NCBI GenBank assembly: GCA_037447655.1
Contig: JBBHKE010003247.1
Coordinates: 1 to 10,818 of the forward strand
Length of the DNA: 10,818 nt
Source: Zygnema cylindricum
Taxonomy: Eukaryota; Streptophyta; Zygnematophyceae; Zygnematales; Zygnemataceae
Reading direction: 5' to 3'
The stretch's first letter is position 1, and each line of letters starts with the position of its first letter. Below the pieces are notes generated by a model. The model had not been told where the DNA came from. It searched no databases and worked only from the letters and a program-made list of their open reading frames with translations. The translations under genes were made by a program, and so were the position numbers. Positions 1-9,990 of this stretch are shown piece by piece.

Positions 1-1615
1 TGTTTATTACAAATATATTTGTTAGCACAAACTCAAATTTGTGTTAGAAACATGGTTTAGGGTTTTTTTAACTATTTTTGTGAGCGTTAACAATGTAAAG
101 AGTTTCTTACCACTATTGTTGTTAGCGCAAACACAAACTTGAGTTACAAACATGGTTCGGAGTTTATTTTACATCTTTTTGTGACCGCGAACAATAAAAG
201 ATGTTTATTACAAATATATTTGTTAGCACAAACTCAAATTTGTGTTATAAACATTGTTTATGGTTTTTTTGAACTATTTTTGTGAGCGTTAACAATGTAA
301 AGAGTTTCTTAACACTATTGTTGTAATCAAAAACACAAACTTGAGTTACAAACATGGTTCTGAGTTTATTTTCCCTCTTTTTGAGGCGACGAACAATAAA
401 CGATGTTTATGACAAATATATTTGTTAGCACAAACTCAAATTTGTGTTAGAAACATGGTTTCGAGATTTTTTTAACTATTAGTGTGAGCGTTAACAATGT
501 AAAGAGTTTCTTACCACTATTGTTGTTAGCGCAAACACAAACTTGAGTTACAAACATGGTGCGGAGATTGATTTACATGTTTTTATGACCGCAATCAATA
601 AACGATGTTTATTACAAATATATTTGTTAGCACAAACTCAAATTTGTGTTAGAAACATGGTTTCGTGATTTTTTTAACTATTAGTGTGAGCGTTAACGAT
701 GTAAAGAGTTTCTTACCACTATTGTTGTTAGCGAAAACACAAATTTGAGTTACAAACATGGATCTGAGTTTATTTTCCCTCTTTTTGTGACCGAGAACAA
801 TAAACGATGTTTATTACAAATATATTTGTTAGCACAAACTCAAATTTGTGTTAGAAACATGGTTTAGGGTTTTTTTTAACTATTTTTGTGAGCGTTAACA
901 ATGGAAAGAGTTTCTTACCACTATTGTTGTTAGCGAAAACACAAACTTGAGTTACAAACATGGTTCTGAGTTTGTTTTCCCTCTTTTTGAGGCGACGAAC
1001 AATAAACGATGTTTATGACAAATATATTTGTTAGCACAAACTCAAATTTGTGTTAGAAACATTGTTTATGGTTTTTTTTAACTATTTTTGTGAGCGTTAA
1101 CAATGTAAAGAGTTTCTTACCACTATTGTTGTAATCAAAAACACAAACTTGAGTTACAAACATGGTTCAGAGTTTGTTTTACATCTTTTTGTGACCGCAA
1201 ACAATAAAAGGTGTTTATTACAAATATATTTGTTAGCACAAACTCAAATTTGTGTTAGAAACATGGTTTAGGGTTTATTTTTTCTATTTTTGTGAGCGTT
1301 AACAATGTAAAGAGTTTCTTACCACTATTGTTGTTAGCGAAAAAACAAACTTGAGTTACAAACATGGTGCGGAGTTTGTTTTACATCTTTTTATGACCGC
1401 AAACAATAAACGATGTTTATTACAAATATATTTGTTAGCACAAACTCAAATTTGTGTTAGAAACATGGTTTCGAGATTTTTTTAACTATTAGTGTGAGCG
1501 TTAACAATGTAAAGAGTTTCTTACCACTATTGTTGTTAGCGAAAACACAAACTTGAGTTACAAACATGGTTTTGAGTTTATTTTCCTTCTTTTTGTGGCA
1601 ACAAACTATAAACGA
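1..1615 (+). repeat. Units 1-8: mosaic of variant units
   Basis: The eight units at the left edge carry distinctive variants that recur at more than one spacing. ATTGTTTATGG occurs in units 2 and 6 (4 units apart). The GTGCGGAG variant with ATGACCGCA occurs in units 3 and 7 (4 apart). TTTCGAGATTTTTTT with TATTAGTGTGAG occurs in units 3 and 8 (5 apart), with a close relative in unit 4. The GAGGCGACG ending followed by TTTATGAC occurs in units 2 and 5. No single period fits all of these, so the block looks like an old higher-order repeat scrambled by later exchange rather than a clean duplication. No gene or other feature is present. Confidence 0.75.
757..1120 (+). repeat. Long-range block Z, left copy
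   Basis: From the end of unit 4 into unit 6 this stretch carries six uncommon variants in order: GGATCTGAG, GTGACCGAG, AATGGAAAG, GAGGCGACG, GTTTATGAC and ATTGTTTATGG. The same order appears at 10448-10811, displaced by exactly 9,691 bp (48 units). Substitutions separate the copies, such as AAACGATG against AAAGGATG and GTTAGCGAAA against GTTATCGAAA. Confidence 0.8.
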
Positions 1616-2310
1616 TGTTTATTACAAATATATTTGTTAGCACAAACTCAAATTTGTGTTAGAAACATGGTTTAGGATTTTTTTTATCTATTTTTGTGAG
1701 CGTTAACAATGTAAAGAGTTTCTTACCACTATTATTGATAGCGAAAAACACAAACTTGAGTTACAAACACGGTTCTAAGTTTAATTTCCCTCTTTTTGTG
1801 ACGGAGAACAATGAACGATATTTATTACAAATATATTTGTTAGCACAAACTCAAATTTGTTTTAGAAACATGGTTTTAAGTTTTTTTTAACTATTTTTGT
1901 GAGCGTTAACAATGTAAAGAGTTTATTACCACTATTGTTGTTAGCGAAAACACAAACTTGAGTTACAAACATGGTTCTGAGTTTATTTTCTCTCTTTTTG
2001 TGGCAACGAACAATAAACGATGTTTTTAACAAATATATATGTTAGCACAAACTCAAATTTGTGTAGAAACATGGTTTAGGGTTTTTTTTAACTATTTTTG
2101 TGAGTGTTAACAATGTAAAGAGTTTCTTAGCACTATTGTTGTTAGCGCAAACACATATTTGAGTTAAAAACATGGTTCAGAGTTTGTTTTTCATCTTTTT
2201 GTGACCGCGAACAATAAACGATGTTTATTACAAATATATTTGTAATCACAATCTCAAATATGTGTTAGAAACATGGTTTAGGGTTTTTTTCAACTATTTT
2301 TGTGGGAGTT
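1616..2310 (+). repeat. Units 9-12 (first half): ordinary satellite units
   Basis: These units show individual substitutions but no clear block structure. Unit 11 (starting 2021) lost one T in its GTGTAGAAAC box and carries the TATATATG variant of the A-half palindrome. Subtype order of the B halves in units 9-11 is mixed, Q, P. I see nothing in this stretch other than satellite. Confidence 0.8.
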
Positions 2311-3323
2311 AACAATGTAAAGAGTTTCTTACCACTATTGTTGTTAGCGAAAACACAAACTTGATTTAAAAACATGGTTTTGAGATTATTTTCCCTTTTT
2401 TTGTGGCAACAAACAATAAACGATGTTTATTACAAATATATTTTTTAGCACAAACTCAAGTTTGTGTTAGAAACATGGTTTAGGGTTTTATTTTACTATT
2501 TTTGTGAGCGTTAACAATGTAAAGAGTTTCTTACCACTATTGTTATTAGCGAAAACACAAACTTGAGTTACAAACATAGTTTGAGTTTATTTTCCCTCTT
2601 TTTGTGACCGCGAACAATAAACGATGTTTATTACAAATATGTTTGTTAGCACAAACTCAAGTTTGTGTTAGAAACATGGTTTCAGGTTTTTTTTAACTAT
2701 TTTTGTGAGCGTTAACAATGTAAAGAGTTTCTTACCACTATTGGTGTTAGCAAAAACACAAACTTGAGTTACAAACATGGTTTTGAGATTATATTCCCTC
2801 TTTTTGTGGCAACGAACTATAAACGATGTTTATTACAAATATATTTTTTAACACAAACTCAAGTTTGTGTTAGAAACATGGTTTAGGGTTTTATTTAACT
2901 ATTTTTGTGAGTGTTACCAATATAGAGAGTTTCTTACCAGTATTGTTGTTAGCGAAAACACAAACTTGAGTTACAAACATGGTTCGGATTTTGTTTTACC
3001 TCTTTTTGTGACCGAGAACAATAAACGACGTTTTTTTTTTTTAAATATATTTGTTAGCACAAACTCAAATTTGTGTTAGAAACATGGTTTAGGGTTTTTT
3101 TTAACTGTTTTTGTGAGCGTTAACAATGTAAAGAGTTTCCTACCACTATTGTTGTTATCAAAAACACAAACTTGAAATACAAATATGGTTCTGTGTTTAT
3201 TTTCCCTCATTTTGTGGCAACGAAACATAAACTATGTTTATTACAAATATATTTTTTAGCACAAATTCAAGTTTGTGTTAGAAATATGGTTTGGGGTTTT
3301 ATTTAACTATTTTTGTGAGCGTT
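2311..3323 (+). repeat. Two-unit (about 404-bp) alternation
   Basis: From the B half of unit 12 to the A half of unit 17, odd and even units differ consistently. Units 13, 15 and 17 share a TATTTTTTA variant of the A-half palindrome, AAGTTTGTG, and GTTTTATTT in place of the T8 tract in units 13 and 15 and closely in 17. The B halves of units 12, 14 and 16 end in GTGGCAAC, whereas 13 and 15 end in GTGACCG. Units 12 and 14 also share GAGATTAT. The simplest reading is a dimer of 202-bp units amplified about three times and then diverged. The match is imperfect, so this is an eroded higher-order repeat. Confidence 0.7.
3029..3234 (+). repeat. Longest unit, 206 bp, with a T12 tract
   Basis: Unit 16 is the only one longer than 203 bp. 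Its start has GACG in place of GATG, then twelve T residues at 3031-3042 where other units have the eight bases TTTATTAC, a net gain of 4 bp. The A-half dyad is destroyed in this copy. The rest of the unit is normal. Slippage in an AT-rich start, possibly from a TTTTTTAC-type variant, is the likely cause. A sequencing error at the homopolymer is possible. Confidence 0.85.
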
Positions 3324-4041
3324 AACAATGTAAAGAGTTTCTTACCACTATTGTTGTTAGCGAAAACACAAACTTGAGTTACAAACATGGTTTTGAGTAT
3401 ATTTTGCTTCTTTTTGTGGCAACGAACTATAAACGATGTTCATTACAAATATATTTGTTAGCACAAACTCAAGTTTGTGTTAGAAATATGGTTTATAGTT
3501 TTATTTAACTATTTTTGTGAGCGTTAACAATGTAAAGAGTTTATTACCATTATTGTTGTTAGCGAAAACACAAACTTGAGTTACAAACATGGTTCGAAGT
3601 TTGTTTTGCATCTTTTTGTGACCAAGAACAATAAACGATGTTTTTGACAAATATATATGTTAGCACAAACTCATATTTGTGTTAGAAACATGGTTTAGGG
3701 TTTTTTTTAACTATTTTTGTGAGCTTTAACAATGTAACGAGTTTCTAACCACTATTGTTGTTAGCGAAACACAAACTTGAGTAACAAACATGGTTCGGAG
3801 TTTGTTTTACATCTTTTTGTGACCGCAAACAATAAACGATGTTTATTACAAATATATTTCTTAGCACAAACTCAAATTTGTGTTAGAAACATGGTTTAGG
3901 GGTTTTTTTAACTATTTTTGTGAGCTTTAACAATGTAAAGAGTTTCTAACCACTATTGTTGTTAGCGAAAACACAAACTTGTGTAACAAACATGGTTTGG
4001 AGTTTGTTTTACATCTTTTTGTGACCGCAAACAATAAACGA
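3324..4041 (+). repeat. Units 17 (second half) to 20, ending in a near-identical pair
   Basis: Units 19 and 20 (starts 3639 and 3840) share rare variants: GAGCTTTAACAATG, TTTCTAACCAC and GTAACAAACATGG, followed by ACATC and GTGACCGCAAAC. They look like a recent single-unit duplication. Unit 18 carries TTTATAGTTTTATTT and a GACCAAG ending seen nowhere else. No non-satellite sequence is present. Confidence 0.7.
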
Positions 4042-5360
4042 TGTTTATTACAAATATATTTGTAAGCCCAAACCCAAATTTGTGTTAGAAACATGGTTTA
4101 GGGTTTTTTTTAGCTATTTTTGTGAGCGTTAACAACATAAAGAAATTCTTACCATTATTGTTGTTAGCGAAAACTCAAACTTGAATTACAAACATGGTTT
4201 TGAGTTTATTTTCCCTCTTTTTGTGGCAAGAAACAATAAACGATGTTTTTTACAAATATATATGTTAGCACAAACTCAAATTTGTGTTAGAAACATAGTT
4301 TAGGGAATTTTTTAACTTTTTTTGTGAGCGTTAATAATGTAAAGAGTTTCTTACCACTATTGTTGTTATCAAAAAAACAAACTTGAGTAACAAACATGGT
4401 TCTGAGTTTATTTTAACTCTTTTTGTGGCAATGAACAATTTATGATGATTATTACAAATATATTTGTTAGCACAAACTAAAGTTTGTGTTAGAAACTTGG
4501 TTTAGGGTTTTGTTTAACTATTTTTGTGAGCGTTAAAAATGTAAAGAGTTTCTTACCACTATTGTTGTTAGCGAAAACACAAACTTGAGTTACAAACATG
4601 GTTCTGAGTTTATTTTCCCTCTTTTAGTGGCAAAGAGCAATAAACAATGTTTATTACAAATATATTTGCTAGCACAAACTCAAATTTGTGTTAGAAACAT
4701 GGTTTAGGGTTTTTTTTAACTATTATTGTGAGCGTTAACAATGTAAAGAGTTTCTTACCACTATTGTTGTCATCAAAAACACAAACTTGAGTAACAAATA
4801 TGGTTCGAAGTTTGTTTTACATCTTTTTGTGACTGCAAACAATAAATGATGTTTATTACAAATATATTTGTTAGCACAAATTCAAATTTGTGTTAGAAAC
4901 ATGGTTTAGGGGTTTTTTAACTATTTTTGTGAGCGTTAATAATGTAAAGAGTTTCTTACCACTATTGTTGTTCTCAAAAAAACAAACTTGAGTTACAAAC
5001 ATGGTTCTAAGTTTATTTTAACTCTTTTTGTGGCCACGAACAATAAATGATGATTATTACAAATATATTTGTTAGCACAAACTAAAGTTTGTGTTAGAAA
5101 CATGGTTTAGGTTTTTGTTGAACTATTTTTGTGAGCGTTAACAATGTAAAGAGTTTCTTACCACTATTGTTGTTAGCGAAAACACAAACTTGACTTACAA
5201 ACATGGTTCGGAGTTTGTTTTACATCTTTTTGAGGTGATGAACAATAAACGATGTTTATTACAATTATATTTTGTTAGCACAAACTCAAATTTGTGTTAG
5301 AATCATGGTTTACGGTTTTTTTTACTATTTTTGTGAGCGTTAACAATGTACAGAGTTTCT
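4042..5360 (+). repeat. Higher-order block X, copy 1 (units 21-27)
   Basis: This block matches 5657-6976 at an offset of 1,615-1,616 bp, exactly eight units. Shared rare variants in order are TTTTAGCTATTT with AAAGAAATTCTTACC (unit 21), a GGCAAGAAACAATAAACG junction with TATATATG, AACTTTTTTTGTGAGC with TTAATAATG (unit 22), TGATTATTAC with AAACTTGG (unit 23), AACTATTATTGTG with AAATATGGTTC (unit 24), TTGTTCTCAAAAA with GTGGCCACG (unit 25), and ACAATTATATTTTG with AATCATGGTTTACGG (unit 27). B-half subtype order in units 21-26 is Q, S, Q-variant, P, S, R-like. The Q-variant of unit 23 breaks the match to copy 2. Limits are approximate. Confidence 0.85.
4543..4716 (+). repeat. 174-bp patch, identical to 9991-10164
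   Basis: This tract spans the B half of unit 23 and most of the A half of unit 24. It includes the distinctive CTTTTAGTGGCAAAGAGC ending, the AAACAATG junction and TTTGCTAGCAC. The same bases appear at 9991-10164, exactly 5,448 bp (27 units) away, with no difference by eye, ending only where the T-tract lengths differ (8 against 7). Block X copy 2 has different sequence at the corresponding place, so the patch entered or left one copy after the block duplicated. Gene conversion or a transferred short segment explains this. Confidence 0.85.
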
Positions 5361-5656
5361 TACCACTATTGTTGTTAGCGCAAACACAAACTTGAGTTAC
5401 AAACATGGTTCTAAGTTTATTTTAACTCTCTTTGTGGCAACGAACAATAAATTATGATTATTACAAATATATTTGTAAGCACAAACTAAAGTTTGTGTTA
5501 GAAACATGGTTTAGGGTTTTGTTTAACTATTTTTGTGAGCGTTAACAATGTAAAGAGTTTCTTACCACTATTGTTGTTAGCGAAAACACAAACTTGAGTT
5601 ACAAACATGGTTTGGAGTTTGTTTTACATATTTTTGTGACTGCGAACAATAAATGA
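5361..5656 (+). repeat. Units 27 (second half) and 28: link between block X copies
   Basis: This short stretch separates the two copies of block X. Unit 27's B half is subtype S (AACTCTC, then an AAATTATGATTATT junction). Unit 28 begins like other S-following units, with AACTAAAGTTTGTG. Near its end it carries TTTGGAGTTTG, also found at the end of unit 20 just before block X copy 1, so similarity between the copies may begin slightly before 4042 and 5657. Confidence 0.65.
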
Positions 5657-6976
5657 TGTTTATTACAAATATATTTGTTAACACAAACTCAAATTTGTGT
5701 TAGAAACATGGTTTAGGGTTTTTTTTAGCTATTTTTGTGAGCGTTAACAACGTAAAGAAATTCTTACCATTATTGTTGTTAGCGAAAACTCAAACTTGAG
5801 TTACAAACATGGTTTTGAGTTTATTTTCCCTCTTTTTGTGGCAAGAAACAATAAACGATGTTTTTTACAAATATATATGTTAGCACAAACTCAAATTTGT
5901 GTTAGAAACATGGTTTAGGGGATTTTTTTAACTTTTTTTGTGAGCGTTAATAATGTAAAGAGTTTCTTACCACTATTGTTGTTATCAAAAAAACAAACTT
6001 GAGTTACAAACATGGTTCTAAGTTTATTTTAACTCTTTTTGTGGCAACGAACAATAAATGATGATTATTACAAATATATTTGTTAGCACAAACTAAAGTT
6101 TGTGTTAGAAACTTGGTTTAGGGTTTTGTTTAACTATTTTTGTGAGCGTTAACAATGTAAAGAGTTTCTTACCACTATTGTCGTTAGCGAAAACACAAAC
6201 TTGAGTTACAAACACGGTTCGGAGTTTGTTTTACATCTTTTTGTGACTACGAACAATAAATGATGTTTATTACAAATATAATTGTTAGGACAAACTCAAA
6301 TTTGTGTTAGAAACATGGTTTAGGGTTTTTTTTAACTATTATTGTGAGCGTTAACAATGTAAAGAGTTTCTTACCACAATTGTTGTTATCAAAAACACAA
6401 ACTTGAGTATAAATATGGTTCAGAGTTTGTTTTACATCTTTTTGTGACCGCAAACAATAAACGATGTTTATTACAAATATATTTGTTAGCACAAACTCAA
6501 ATTTGTGTTAGAAACATGGTTTAGGGGATTTTTTAACTATTTTTGTGAGCGTTAATAATGTAAAGAGTTTCTTACCACTATTGTTGTTCTCAAAAACACA
6601 AACTTGAGTTACAAACATGGTTCTAAGTTTATTTTAACTCTTTTTGTGGCCACGAACAATAAATGATGATTATTACAAATATATTTGTTAGCACAAACTA
6701 AAGTTTGTGTTAGAAACATGGTTTAGGGTTTTGTTAAACTATTTTTGTGAGCGTTAACAATGTAAAGGGTTTCTTACCAATAATGTTGTTAGCGAAAAAA
6801 CAAACTTGACTTACAAACATGGTTCGGAGTTTGTTTTACATCTTTTTGAGGCGACGAACAATAAACAATGTTTATTACAATTTTATTTTGTTAGCACAAA
6901 CTCAAATTTGTGTTAGAATCATGGTTTACGGTTTTTTTTACTATTTTTGTGAGCGTTAACAATGTAAAGAGTTTCT
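5657..6976 (+). repeat. Higher-order block X, copy 2 (units 29-35)
   Basis: This copy repeats the variant order of 4042-5360: TTTTAGCTATTT with AAAGAAATTCTTACC, GGCAAGAAACAATAAACG, TTAATAATG, AAACTTGG, AACTATTATTGTG, TTGTTCTCAAAAA with GTGGCCACG, and ACAATTTTATTTTG with AATCATGGTTTACGG. B-half subtypes in units 29-34 are Q, S, P, P, S, R. Only the third position (unit 31 against unit 23) disagrees in kind. Substitutions distinguish the copies elsewhere, so the duplication is not brand new. Its last half-unit overlaps the start of block Y. Confidence 0.85.
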
Positions 6977-7875
6977 TACCACTATTGTTGTTAGAAAACA
7001 CAAACTTGAGTTACAAACATGGTTCGGAGTTTGTTTTACATCATTTTGTGACCGCGAACAATAAACAATGTTTATTACAAATATATTTGTTAGCACAAAC
7101 TCAAATTTGTGTTAGAATCATGGTTTACGGTTTTTTTTAACTATTTTTGTGAGCGTTAACAATGTAAAGAGTTTCTTACCACTATTGTTGCAATCAAAAA
7201 CACAAACTTGAGTTACAAACATAGTTTTGAGTTTATTTTCCCTCTTTTTGTGGCAAGAAACAATAAATGATGTTTTTTACAAATATATTTGTTAGCACAA
7301 ACTCAAATTTGTGTTTGAATCATGGTTTACGGTTTTTTTTAACTATTTTTGTGAGAGTTAACAATGTAAAGAGTTTCTTACCACTATTGTTGTTATCAAA
7401 AACACAAACTTGAGTTACAAACATGGTTCTGAGTTTGTTTTACATCTTTTGTGACCGCGAATAATAAACGATGTTTATTAAAAATATATTTGTTAGCACA
7501 AACTCAAATTTGTGGTAGAAACATGGTTTAGGGTTTTGATTAACTATTTTTGTGAGCGTTAACAATGTAAAGAGTTTCTTACCACTATTGTTGTTAGCGA
7601 AAACACAAACTTGAGTTAGAAACATGGTTTTGAGTTTATTTTCCCTCTTTTTGTGGCAACGAACAATAAACGATGTTTTTTACAAATATATATGTTAGCA
7701 CAAACTCAAATTTGTGTTAGAAACATGGTTTAGGGTTTTATTTAACTATTTTGGTGAGCTTTAACAATGTAAAGAGTTTCTTACCACTATTGTTGTTATC
7801 AAAAACACAAACTTGAGTTAAAAACATGGTTCTAAGTATATTTTCCCTCTTTTTGAGGCGACGAACAATAAACGA
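6869..7875 (+). repeat. Higher-order block Y, copy 1 (units 35-39)
   Basis: Five units are repeated directly after themselves at 7876-8883, with a 1,007-1,008 bp offset. Shared rare variants in order are ACATCATTTTGTGACC with an AAACAATG junction (35/40), TTGCAATCAAAAA with CATAGTTTTGAG (36/41), GTTTGAATCATGG with GAGAGTTAAC and the one-base-short ACATCTTTTGTG (37/42), and TTTTGGTGAGCTTTAAC with AAGTATATTTTCC and GAGGCGACG (39/44). Subtype order is P, Q, P, Q, R in both copies. Unit 35 is the shortest in the window (200 bp) because it lost the CG of its GTTAGCGAAAAC box. Confidence 0.9.
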
Positions 7876-8883
7876 TGTTTATTACAAATATATTTGTTAG
7901 CACAAACTCAAATTTGTGTTAGAATCATGGTTTACGGTTTTTTTTACTATTTTTGTGAGCGTTAACAATGTAAAGAGTTTCTTACCACTATTGTTGTTAG
8001 CGAAAACACAAACTTGAGTTACAAACATGGTTCGGAGTTTGTTTTACATCATTTTGTGACCGCGAACAATAAACAATGTTTATTACAAATATATTTGTTA
8101 GCACAAACTCAAATTTGTGTTAGAAACATGGTTTAGGGTTTTTTTTAACTATTTTTGTGAGCGTTAACAATGTAAAGAGTTTCTTACCACTATTGTTGCA
8201 ATCAAAAACACAAACTTGAGTTACAAACATAGTTTTGAGTTTATTTTCCCTCTTTTTGTGGCAAGGAACAATAAATGATGTTTTTTACAAATATATTTGT
8301 TAGCACAAACTCAAATTTGTGTTTGAATCATGGTTTACGGTTTTTTTTAACTATTTTTGTGAGAGTTAACAATGTAAAGAGTTTCTTACCACTATTGTTG
8401 TTATCAAAAACACAAACTTGAGTTACAAACATGGTTCTGAGTTTGTTTTACATCTTTTGTGACCGCGAACAATAAACGATGTTTATTACAAATATGTTTG
8501 TTAGCACAAACTCAAATTTGTGTTAAAAACAGGGTTAAGGGTTTTTTTTAACTATTTTTGTGAGCGTTAACAATGTAAAGAGTTTCTTACCACTATTGTT
8601 GCTATCAAAAACACAAACTTGAGTTACAAACATGGTTTTGAGTTTATTTTCCCTCTTTTTGTGACAAGAAACAACAAACAATGTTTATCACAAATATACT
8701 TGTTAGCACAAACTCAAATTTGTGTTAGAAACATGGTTTAGGGTTTTATTTAACTATTTTGGTGAGCTTTAACAATGTAAAGAGTTTCTTACCACTATTG
8801 TTGTTATCGAAAACACAAACTTGAGTTACAAACATGGTTTTAAGTATATTTTCCCTCTTTTTGAGGCGACGAACAATAAACGA
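7876..8883 (+). repeat. Higher-order block Y, copy 2 (units 40-44)
   Basis: This is the direct tandem copy of 6869-7875. The fourth unit is the least similar pair: unit 43 has CAGGGTTAAGGG and GTGACAAG with an ACAACAAACAATG junction, which unit 38 lacks. Unit 41 has lost the TTTACGG variant present in unit 36. Both copies are preceded by a GAGGCGACG ending (units 34 and 39), and copy 2 also ends with it (unit 44). That is the arrangement expected from in-register unequal crossing over between these similar endings. Confidence 0.9.
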
Positions 8884-8905
8884 TGTTTATTACAAATATA
8901 TTTGT
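8875..8905. repeat. Abutting dyad symmetries at the start of half A (example)
   Basis: AATAAAC-GAT-GTTTATT at 8875-8891 is a 7-bp inverted repeat around three bases. It is followed immediately at 8892-8905 by ACAAATATATTTGT, a perfect 14-bp palindrome. The pair recurs at the same place in many units and is degraded in others: TATATATG variants, CpG loss in the GAT loop flank, T12 in unit 16. The equivalent part of half B (GAGTTTCTTACCACTATTG) has no such symmetry, so the feature is A-specific. Hairpin extrusion or binding of a dimeric protein is possible but not shown. Confidence 0.8.
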
Positions 8906-9275
8906 TAGCACAAACTCAAATTTGTGTTAGAAACATGGTTTAGGGTTTTTTTTAACTATTTTTGTGAGCGTTAACAATGTAAAGAGTTTCTTACCACTAT
9001 TGTTGTTAGTGAAAACACAAACTTGAGTTACAAACATGGTTCTGAGTTTATTTTCCCTCTTTTTGTGGCAACAAACAATAAACGATGTTTTTTACAAATA
9101 TATATGTTAGCACAAACTCAAATTTGTGTTAGAAACATGGTTTAGGGTTTTTTTTAACTATTTTTGTGAGCGTTAACAATATAAAGAGTTTCTTACCACT
9201 ATTGTTGTTAGCGAAAACACAAACTTGAGTTACAAACATGGTTCGGAGTTTGTTTTACATCTTTTTGTGACCGCG

Positions 9276-9376
9276 AACAATAAACGATGTTTATTACAAA
9301 TATATTTGTTAGCACAAACTCAAATTTGTGTTAGAAACATGGTTTAGGGTTTTTTTTAACTATTTTTGTGAGCGTT
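9276..9376 (+). repeat. Representative half-unit A (101 bp)
   Basis: This is a consensus-like copy of the first half of the satellite unit, starting at AACAATAAACGATG and ending just before AACAATGTAAAG. Landmarks in order are the dyad AATAAAC-GAT-GTTTATT, the palindrome ACAAATATATTTGT, the box TTGTTAGC, the near-palindrome AACTCAAATTTGTGTT, the box TTAGAAACATGGTTTAGGG, a T8 tract, and TATTTTTGTGAGCG. Other copies of half A lie every 202 bp, each beginning 12 bp before a unit start. Half A aligns to half B without gaps over all 101 positions, at about 70% identity by hand. Confidence 0.9.
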
Positions 9377-9468
9377 AACAATGTAAAGAGTTTCTTACCA
9401 CTATTGTTGTTATCAAAAACACAAACTTGAGTTACAAACATGGTTCTGAGTTTATTTTCCCTCTTTTT
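9350..9468. repeat. Clustered T-tracts in both halves (example unit)
   Basis: In unit 47 the A half has T8 at 9350-9357 and T5 at 9363-9367. The B half has T3 at 9451-9453, T4 at 9455-9458 and T5 at 9464-9468. The two T5 tracts start exactly 101 bp apart. The same arrangement recurs in nearly every unit. Closely spaced T-tracts can bend DNA and disfavour nucleosomes, so they may phase chromatin along the array. That role is inferred. Confidence 0.7.
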
Positions 9469-9477
9469 GTGGCAACA
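9377..9477 (+). repeat. Representative half-unit B (101 bp)
   Basis: This is the second half of the same unit, starting at AACAATGTAAAGAG, 89 bp after the unit start. It keeps the shared boxes at the same offsets as half A: TTGTTA, a TTACAAACATGGTT box matching TTAGAAACATGGTT, and TTTTTGTG. It lacks the AT dyads and the TTTAGGG motif of half A. Its last ~40 bp are the most variable part of the unit and define subtypes: P (ACATC then GTGACCGCG), Q (CCCTC then GTGGCAACG), R (GAGGCGACG ending), S (AACTC, followed by a TGATTATTAC unit start) and mixtures. This copy is subtype Q. Confidence 0.9.
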
Positions 9478-9990
9478 AACAATAAACGATGTTTTTTACA
9501 AATGTATATGTTAGCACAAACTCAAATTTGTGTTAGAAACATGCTTTAGGGTTTTATTTAACTATTTTTGTAAGCGTTAATAATGTAAAGAGTTTCTTAC
9601 CACTATTGTTGTTATCAAAAACACAAACTTGAGTTATAAACATGTTTTTGAGTTTATTTTCCCTATGTTTGTGGCAACAAACAATAAACGATGTTTATTA
9701 CAAATATATTTGTTAAAACAATCTCAAATTTGTGTTAGAAACATGGTTTAGGGTTTTTTTTAACTATTTTTGTGAGAGTTAACAATGTAAAGAGTTTCTT
9801 ACCACCATTGTTGTTAGCGAAAACACAAACTTGAGTTACAAACATGGTTCGGAGTTTGTTTTACATCTTTTTGTGACCGCGAACAATAAACAATGTTTAT
9901 TACAAATATATTTGTTAGCACAAACTCAAATTTGTGTTAGAAACATGGTTTAGGGTTATATTTAACTATTTTTGTGAGCGTTAACAATGG

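Larger units (their letters stand above)
8884..9990 (+). repeat. Units 45-50 (first half): most consensus-like stretch
   Basis: Most units here carry few private substitutions and best represent the array consensus. B-half subtypes in units 45-49 are Q, P, Q, Q, P. Q units are followed by the GTTTTTTAC / TATATATG (or TGTATATG) start in units 46 and 48, a linkage also seen at units 22, 30 and 39. Unit 48 is the outlier: ATGCTTTAGGG, GTAAGCGTTAATAATG and CCCTATGTTTG. Nothing but satellite is present. Confidence 0.75.

Noticed and set aside
1696-1890. 64-codon open frame on the plus strand
   Set aside because: It is satellite sequence read through, with no recognisable domain. The 202-bp unit is not a multiple of three, so any frame shifts at each unit and cannot encode a periodic protein.
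2867-3079. 70-codon open frame on the plus strand
   Set aside because: It spans parts of two ordinary units and includes the T12 slippage tract, which adds a run of phenylalanines. There is no domain or distinct codon pattern.
6307-6492. 61-codon open frame on the minus strand (a similar one lies at 7440-7625)
   Set aside because: Both are reverse-strand readings of the same satellite unit and share peptide stretches only because of the repeat.
6910-7140. 76-codon open frame on the plus strand, the longest seen
   Set aside because: It exists because unit 35 lost two bases and unit 36 varies, letting the frame run slightly longer. It repeats the same short peptides as other satellite frames.
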